Source: Chloroflexota bacterium
GTDB taxonomy: Bacteria; Chloroflexota; Dehalococcoidia; UBA3495
DNA: 28,577 bases
Direction: 5' to 3'
Assembly (NCBI GenBank): GCA_022563275.1
Contig: JADFNR010000020.1
Coordinates: 1-28,577 of the forward strand
Below, piece after piece: positions 24,254 through 28,577 of this stretch (position 1 is the stretch's first letter; every line of letters starts with the position of its first letter). The notes below the pieces were generated by a model. The model was given only the letters and a program-made list of their open reading frames with translations, made no database searches and was not told the DNA's origin. Both the position numbers and the translations under genes were made by a program.

Positions 24254-24289
24254 TTGGGAACCCAGTTGGAACCCACATTGGGACCCAAA
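24254..24289. repeat. Three exact-phase 12-bp tandem repeats between adk and map
   Basis: The units TTGGGAACCCAG, TTGGAACCCACA and TTGGGACCCAAA follow without gaps. Each is itself a near-palindrome (TTGGG/CCCAA). The array stops abruptly on both sides. It lies in the 92-base adk-map gap, where such spacers are usually short. Confidence 0.7.
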
Positions 24290-24316
24290 GATTCATGGGG
24301 CCTTTTCACCCCGTGT

Positions 24317-24973
24317 CTAAACTCCCAGGGCTGCCAGGACCTGTTTGTTGACCTCGTCAACGGTGTCGTCGCCAGAGATATCCACCAACACTCCCCGCTC
24401 GCGGTAGAAGCCTAGGACAGGCATGGTTTCTTTGTTATAGACATCGATACGCTTCTTGACGGACGCCGGGGCGTCGTCGTCACGTTGGTAGAGTTCTCCA
24501 CCGCATCGGCCGCACTTCTTAGCGCTGGCGTCCTCGCCTTCGGCCATGGCATGGGGCGCCTGGCAGGCCCGGCAGACGAACCGGCCGCCAAGCCTTCGCA
24601 GCAGCTCCGGTTCTGAAACGTCGATGTGGACCACCTTGTCTAGTATTCGGGATCCAGCGGCCAGTTTTTTTTCCAGTTCCTCGGCCTGATTTGTGTTCCT
24701 GGGAAATCCGTCTAGGATAAACCCGTCTTCGGCCGGAATCGACTGCACCTTGTCCAGAATGACGTCGATGGTCATTTCGTCGGGCACCAATTCTCCTCGA
24801 TTCATGTATTCTTTGGCGCGCAGGCCCAGTGGTGTTCCCTGGCCGACATGGTGACGGAATAGGTCGCCCGAACTGATGTGGACTACCTTCAGCCGGTCCG
24901 TCAATAATTGCGCCTGGGTACCCTTTCCGGCGCCCGGAGGGCCGAATAAAACCAATCGCAATCCCTGGGCCAT
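24317..24973 (-). CDS. adk: Adenylate kinase, zinc-LID form
   Basis: The 218-residue enzyme balances AMP, ADP and ATP. Walker A is GPPGAGKGTQ (11-20), with LDGFPRN for the AMP site. The LID domain carries four Cys (C134, C137, C154, C157) in CRAC and CGRC pairs, the zinc-binding form common in Gram-positive-like and thermophilic lineages. It starts one base after the secY stop codon. Adk is usual at this place in the spc operon. Confidence 0.97.
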   Translation of the reverse strand: MAQGLRLVLFGPPGAGKGTQAQLLTDRLKVVHISSGDLFRHHVGQGTPLGLRAKEYMNRGELVPDEMTIDVILDKVQSIPAEDGFILDGFPRNTNQAEELEKKLAAGSRILDKVVHIDVSEPELLRRLGGRFVCRACQAPHAMAEGEDASAKKCGRCGGELYQRDDDAPASVKKRIDVYNKETMPVLGFYRERGVLVDISGDDTVDEVNKQVLAALGV

Positions 24974-24974
24974 G

Positions 24975-26303
24975 TTACCTCAGGAACCCTTCGTAATTCC
25001 GCATCATCAACTGCGCCTCGAGTTGACGCAGGGTGTCCAGGCCGACTCCCACCATGATCAACAAACTGGTGCTGCTGAGGGATATGGCTTGAACACCAGT
25101 GATGAGCGACGCGATATAGGGCATGATCGCGATGGTGCCCAAGAAAAGGGCCCCGCCCAATGTGATACGCACGATAACCCGGTTCAGGTAGTCCTGCGTG
25201 GGCTTTCCGGGCCGGATGCCCAGCACAAACCCGCCGTTCTTCTGGAGGTTTTCCGCCAGTTGTTGCTGGTTGAACACCACTAGGGTGTAGAAGAAGGTGA
25301 AGATCACCACCAGCACGAACACCATCACCCAATAGAGGGGCGAGGTGGGTATCAGCAGAGTGGCGAAGAAGTTGGCCACATCGCCCACCCAAGTGGTGCT
25401 GGTGGCGAAGTAGGTCGCGATGGTGCCAGGCAAGATCACGATGGAAAAGGCGAAGATCAGCGGGATCATGCCCGCCGAATTTATGCGCAATGGCAGATAG
25501 GTCGCGCCGCTTTGGCGGTACATCCTCCCACCCCTGAATATACTGCGGCCGTACTGCACCGGGATACGCCGGTGGGCCTCGTTGAACAACACGATGCAGG
25601 CGATGATCAGCACACCGATCAAAGCGAAGAAGCCGATGCCCAACACGTTGTCCCGATCCAAGAAGCCCTGGGTCAGCAGTCTGGGAAATCCGGCGACGAT
25701 TCCGGCGAAGATAATCAACGAGATGCCGTTTCCGATGCCTCGCTCCGTGATCATCTCGCCCAGCCAGACCAAGAACATGGTCCCGGCCGCGATGGAGACC
25801 AGGCCCGCTACGGTGGGCAATAACGCATCTCCGGAGAATCCCACTTCGGCGATGACGTTGCTCTGTTGCAGGAGGACCAGTTGTCCATACCCCTGGGCAA
25901 AGGCGATGGGGATGGTGATCCAGTGGGTAAGCCGGTTGATCTTGGCCCGACCCGACTCGCCCTCGCGGGACATTTCCTGCAGATAGGGTATGACCGGGGT
26001 CAGCAATTGGATGATGATCGAGGAGGTGATATAGGGGAAAACCCCCAGGGCCACGATGCTCATGCGGCTCAGCGCGCCGCCGCTGAACAGGTCCAAGAAG
26101 CCCAGGAGTTCGTTATTCCTGAACAGGTTATCCAACTGAATTTGGTCGATGCCCGGAAGGGGGATGTGGGCAACGAACCGGTACAGGGCCAGGATGGCCA
26201 GCGTAAAGAGTATCTTGGCCCGCAGATCAGGGAGGCTGAAGGCATCGATCGCCGCCTGGATCAGCTTGGGCATTTTGCCAGCCTGGACCTCGGCGTTCAT
26301 CAT
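24975..26303 (-). CDS. secY: Protein translocase subunit SecY
   Basis: The 442-residue channel protein has about ten hydrophobic segments. The signature TERGIGNGISLIIFAGIVAG lies near the middle. The plug region (FLDLFSGGALSRMSIVALGVFPYITSS) and the cytoplasmic loop RRIPVQYG precede the RINSAGMIPLIFA helix. The start overlaps the rplO stop by one base (TAATG), which indicates coupled translation. Two ATGs in a row occur. It is the membrane channel for protein export and insertion. Confidence 0.98.
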   Translation of the reverse strand: MMNAEVQAGKMPKLIQAAIDAFSLPDLRAKILFTLAILALYRFVAHIPLPGIDQIQLDNLFRNNELLGFLDLFSGGALSRMSIVALGVFPYITSSIIIQLLTPVIPYLQEMSREGESGRAKINRLTHWITIPIAFAQGYGQLVLLQQSNVIAEVGFSGDALLPTVAGLVSIAAGTMFLVWLGEMITERGIGNGISLIIFAGIVAGFPRLLTQGFLDRDNVLGIGFFALIGVLIIACIVLFNEAHRRIPVQYGRSIFRGGRMYRQSGATYLPLRINSAGMIPLIFAFSIVILPGTIATYFATSTTWVGDVANFFATLLIPTSPLYWVMVFVLVVIFTFFYTLVVFNQQQLAENLQKNGGFVLGIRPGKPTQDYLNRVIVRITLGGALFLGTIAIMPYIASLITGVQAISLSSTSLLIMVGVGLDTLRQLEAQLMMRNYEGFLR

Positions 26304-26752
26304 TACGCCAGAATCTCCTCCGCCGTTCCCTTTGCCGCTTCTATCTTCTCTTTAGCGGAGCGGGTGAATTTCGCAGCCACCACGGTTAACGCTTTACTGA
26401 TCTCACCGTCACCGACGATCTTTACCGGCAGGTTGAGGTTACGCAGATAGCCCTTCTCCAGAAGGAGTTCCGGGGTTATCCGCTCCCCTTCGTCGAACCT
26501 GTCTAGGGTCTCCAACTTGACCAAGGAGTAATAGGTCTTAAACGGGTTGTGGAAGCCCCGCTTCATGGGCAGTCCTTTGATCAAAGGCAATTGGCCGCCC
26601 TCAAACCAGATGGGCGGTCCGCTCCCGGCGCGGGACTTCTGTCCCTTCATGCCCCGTCCCGCGGTGCTTCCCTGGCCTGCCGCGTCGCCGCGTCCGACCC
26701 GTTTTCTGTTTTTCCTGGCTCCCTTGGGGGGCGCCAGTTGATGTTCCATCAT
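26303..26752 (-). CDS. rplO: 50S ribosomal protein L15 (uL15)
   Basis: The 149-residue uL15 begins with the typical basic Gly-rich segment (RKNRKRVGRGDAAGQGSTAGRGMKGQKSRAG in parts) and continues with FEGGQLPLIKGLPMKRGF, ending in the KIVGDGEISKALTVVAAKFTRSAKEKIEAAKG domain. It starts unusually far (181 bases) from rpmD. It overlaps secY by one base. Confidence 0.97.
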   Translation of the reverse strand: MMEHQLAPPKGARKNRKRVGRGDAAGQGSTAGRGMKGQKSRAGSGPPIWFEGGQLPLIKGLPMKRGFHNPFKTYYSLVKLETLDRFDEGERITPELLLEKGYLRNLNLPVKIVGDGEISKALTVVAAKFTRSAKEKIEAAKGTAEEILA

Positions 26753-26933
26753 GGGGTGTGCCTCGTTGACCTATTACGCCGTCTAGACTGATTTTAGATG
26801 CATAGCGACCGCTGGTAAACGGTTTGGCGTTTGCAATAAGGCCGGTTTAGCGGCCACTTTGACCCGGGCTAGCCGGTGCTTTGCGGATATCTGATCCTGG
26901 ATTTCGGAAGAACAGCCTACAGTTAGCGGCCTT
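26753..26933 (-). other. Unusually long rpmD-rplO spacer
   Basis: The 181 bases between rpmD and rplO are far longer than the usual few bases. No small gene is apparent on either strand. The spacer contains a direct repeat TTAGCGGCC (26848 and 26923), a weak hairpin with GGCCG/CGGCC arms followed by TTATT on the minus strand, and a promoter-like pair (26791-26819). Confidence 0.55.
26791..26819 (-). promoter_or_regulatory. Possible internal promoter before rplO-secY-adk-map
   Basis: Minus strand TTTACC (26814-26819, 4 of 6) and TAAAAT (26791-26796, 5 of 6) have a 17-base spacer. Transcription would begin about 30 bases before rplO. Confidence 0.4.
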
Positions 26934-27113
26934 TTAGGCCACTTCCACCTTCACAAGGTGGCTAACCTTGTTCACCATGCCGCGGATGGTCGGTGAGTCC
27001 TGATGGACCACGGTATGGTGCAAGCGGTGCAACCCCAGGGACTCGATGATCCGCCGCTGGTTCTGCGTCCGCCCGATAGTGCTCTTAACCCAGGTGATCT
27101 TTATTTCCGCCAT
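26934..27113 (-). CDS. rpmD: 50S ribosomal protein L30 (uL30)
   Basis: A 59-codon gene from ATG at 27113 to TAA at 26934. It encodes the whole uL30: MAEIKITWVKSTIGRTQNQR, then ESLGLHRLHHTVVHQDSPTI and RGMVNKVSHLVKVEVA. The S-x-I-G segment and GL-(x)-(R/K) block are the family marks. It lies between rpsE and rplO in the expected order. It is short but fully typical. Confidence 0.96.
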   Translation of the reverse strand: MAEIKITWVKSTIGRTQNQRRIIESLGLHRLHHTVVHQDSPTIRGMVNKVSHLVKVEVA

Positions 27114-27151
27114 AATCTGTCCACCGTATATCCGGTTAGGGAGTCCGGCCT

Positions 27152-27739
27152 TTATTCTCCCTCTGGGCTTTCGTCTTCGGGCGTGGCGTCCGCTGGTGCA
27201 CCTTTAGATGGCATCGGCCGTCCCAGCCGGCGGTTCAGTTCAACGTCAGGGTCCTTCAATTGGCGCAAAGCTTCCATGGTGGCGTGGACGATGTTTATGG
27301 GGTTCCGTGACCCCAGGGATTTTCCGACCACGTCTTTCACGCCGCCCAGTTCCAAGATGGCGCGCATGGCGCCGGCGGCGATGACCCCGGTACCCTCTCG
27401 GGCTGGCTTGATCATCACGATGGTCGCGCCCTTCTTGACGGTGATCTTCTGTGGGATCGTGGTTCCCCGCAAAGGAATCTTGACTGTGTCACGCCGGGCG
27501 ACGGCGTTTCCTTTCCTGACCGCGTCTGGGATAACCAGCGCCTTGCCCAGGCCAACACCCACTTCGCCCTTTCCGTCTCCCACCACGACCAACGCATTGA
27601 ACCGGAGACGACGCCCTCCCTTCACCACCTTGGCGATGCGGCGGGTGAAGACGACCCTCTCGGAGAAACCTCCGGTATCTTCGTCTCGGCCTCGGCCTCG
27701 GTCTCGATCAGAGAAGTACCTGTTAGGGGATTGGACCAT
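27152..27739 (-). CDS. rpsE: 30S ribosomal protein S5 (uS5)
   Basis: The 195-residue uS5 has VVFTRRIAKVVKGGRRLRFNALVVVGDGKG, the AREGTGVIAAGAMRAILELGGVKDVVGKSLGSRNP block, and NIVHATMEALRQL, all typical. The N-terminus contains a short Arg/Gly/Asp repeat (RDRGRGRDED) coded by tandem CGAGGC-type units, and the C-terminus ends in an acidic Pro/Ala/Glu-rich tail. These ends vary among bacteria and do not alter the call. Confidence 0.97.
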   Translation of the reverse strand: MVQSPNRYFSDRDRGRGRDEDTGGFSERVVFTRRIAKVVKGGRRLRFNALVVVGDGKGEVGVGLGKALVIPDAVRKGNAVARRDTVKIPLRGTTIPQKITVKKGATIVMIKPAREGTGVIAAGAMRAILELGGVKDVVGKSLGSRNPINIVHATMEALRQLKDPDVELNRRLGRPMPSKGAPADATPEDESPEGE

Positions 27740-27784
27740 GAGCGGACTAGACCTCCCAGTCTCTGCGGCAGATGGAATCAGACA

Positions 27785-28153
27785 TCAAAATATCAGCCCG
27801 GCTTCCCGGGTAGCTTCGGCCAGGGCTTTGACCCGGCCATGGAATTTGCATCCGCCCCGGTCGAACACGACCTGGGTAATACCCTCGGCAATGGCCCTTT
27901 CCGCCACCAATTTGCCCACCGCCACGGAGGCGCTGATCTTGGGGACTATGGGTCCGCCGGCTTCTTTTATGGCATCGGCGCTGGAAGCCGCCACAAGGGT
28001 GCGCCCGGTGGTGTCGTCGATCACCTGGGCGTATATATAGCGCAGACTGCGAAACACGGCGAGCCTGGGCCGTTCCGGCGTTCCGGATATCTTGTTCCGT
28101 AGCCTGATATGCCGGACTTTTCTCAGACGTTTTGCGTTCTTATCTTTAGGCAT
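27785..28153 (-). CDS. rplR: 50S ribosomal protein L18 (uL18)
   Basis: The 122-residue uL18, a 5S rRNA-binding protein, shows [44 protein letters not shown], and the ending [26 protein letters not shown]. Normal length and place, between rplF and rpsE. Confidence 0.98.
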   Translation of the reverse strand: MPKDKNAKRLRKVRHIRLRNKISGTPERPRLAVFRSLRYIYAQVIDDTTGRTLVAASSADAIKEAGGPIVPKISASVAVGKLVAERAIAEGITQVVFDRGGCKFHGRVKALAEATREAGLIF

Positions 28154-28191
28154 GATTAATTCTAAATGGCGCAGAGCGATTCAACAGGCTC

Positions 28192-28577
28192 TTAGGCCTT
28201 TCTAGCCGCCGCCTTCCCTGGTTTAAAGTGAAGTACTTCGTCGGAATACCTGATGCCCTTTTCCTTATAGGCGTTGGGCGGGCGGACCCTTCTAACCCGG
28301 GCCGCCAGTTGGCCGACCTTCTGTTTGTCGATGCCGCGGATATGTATCCTATTGGCCCCCTCCACCTCCATGGTCACCCCGTCTTCCGGGTGAATCTCCA
28401 CGGGATGGCTGTGGCCCACGTTCAGCGTGATCCCATCGCCGGCTGCCGCGACCCTATAGCCGACGCCCATGAGCTCCAGAGACCTGGTGAACCCTTCGGA
28501 CACTCCGGTCACGGCATTGGCGATCAGGCTTCGGGTGAGACCGTGCAGTGAGTGGTGGAATTTGTTATCCGACTTCC
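28192..28577 (-). CDS. rplF: 50S ribosomal protein L6 (uL6), 5' end outside window
   Basis: The last 127 codons of uL6 lie in the window and the gene runs on past the right edge. In frame from the edge it reads KSDNKFHHSLHGLTRSLIAN, then AVTGVSEGFTRSLELMGVGYRVAA, the standard uL6 centre. The C-terminal part has GIDKQKVGQLAARVRRVRPPNAYKEKGIRY, the motif next to the sarcin-ricin loop. An internal GTG at 28512 is not the start. Confidence 0.96.
   Translation of the reverse strand, partial: KSDNKFHHSLHGLTRSLIANAVTGVSEGFTRSLELMGVGYRVAAAGDGITLNVGHSHPVEIHPEDGVTMEVEGANRIHIRGIDKQKVGQLAARVRRVRPPNAYKEKGIRYSDEVLHFKPGKAAARKA

Noticed and set aside
27003..28040. A 345-codon open frame on the plus strand across rpmD, rpsE and rplR
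   Set aside because: It runs antisense to ribosomal protein genes of certain identity and shows Pro/Ser/Arg-rich shadow composition.

Overview
The window looks like a chromosomal segment of a Chloroflexota bacterium, most likely a Dehalococcoidia or SAR202-type lineage. This is inferred from three things: the gene content (a luciferase-type flavin monooxygenase, paired acyl-CoA dehydrogenases, a fused electron transfer flavoprotein, Asp-box propeller and cupin proteins), the GC-rich coding sequence, and a standard bacterial spc/alpha ribosomal cluster. No 16S or tRNA gene is present to test the assignment. I see no phage, transposase, CRISPR array or integron.

Layout. (1) 1-4130, accessory: a leftward cupin gene, a rightward seven-Asp-box beta-propeller gene, a tiny basic ORF, and a luciferase-like monooxygenase with a good sigma70-type promoter and a long leader. 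This part ends in a strong terminator and a 153 bp inverted-repeat element. (2) 4130-11010, leftward catabolic cluster: nicotinate phosphoribosyltransferase, EtfB-EtfA fusion, two acyl-CoA dehydrogenases, a YHS-domain protein and an isochorismatase-fold hydrolase whose usual catalytic Cys is Ser. The dehydrogenases would pass electrons to the fused ETF. (3) 11140-16490, rightward SAM-cycle operon: a SAM-I riboswitch with a complete terminator/antiterminator platform, then mtnA, mtnP, a rhodanese, ahcY and metK. These genes make SAM and recycle its two by-products, methylthioadenosine and S-adenosylhomocysteine. (4) 16500-18010, a phosphohexomutase gene followed by a terminator and another copy of the repeat arm. 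(5) 18167-28577, leftward ribosomal/transcription cluster in the order of transcription: rplF (cut by the window edge), rplR, rpsE, rpmD, rplO, secY, adk, map, infA, rpmJ, rpsM, rpsK, rpsD, rpoA, rplQ, truA, rplM, rpsI.

The most notable points are the SAM-I riboswitch placed over a recycling-plus-synthesis operon, the EtfBA fusion, a truA frame with no ATG/GTG/TTG start, the Cys-to-Ser hydrolase, a repeat family with copies at 3946, 4098 and 18042, a possible leader peptide overlapping the monooxygenase start, and short tandem repeats at two gene junctions of the ribosomal cluster. I do not see a clearly new multi-gene system.
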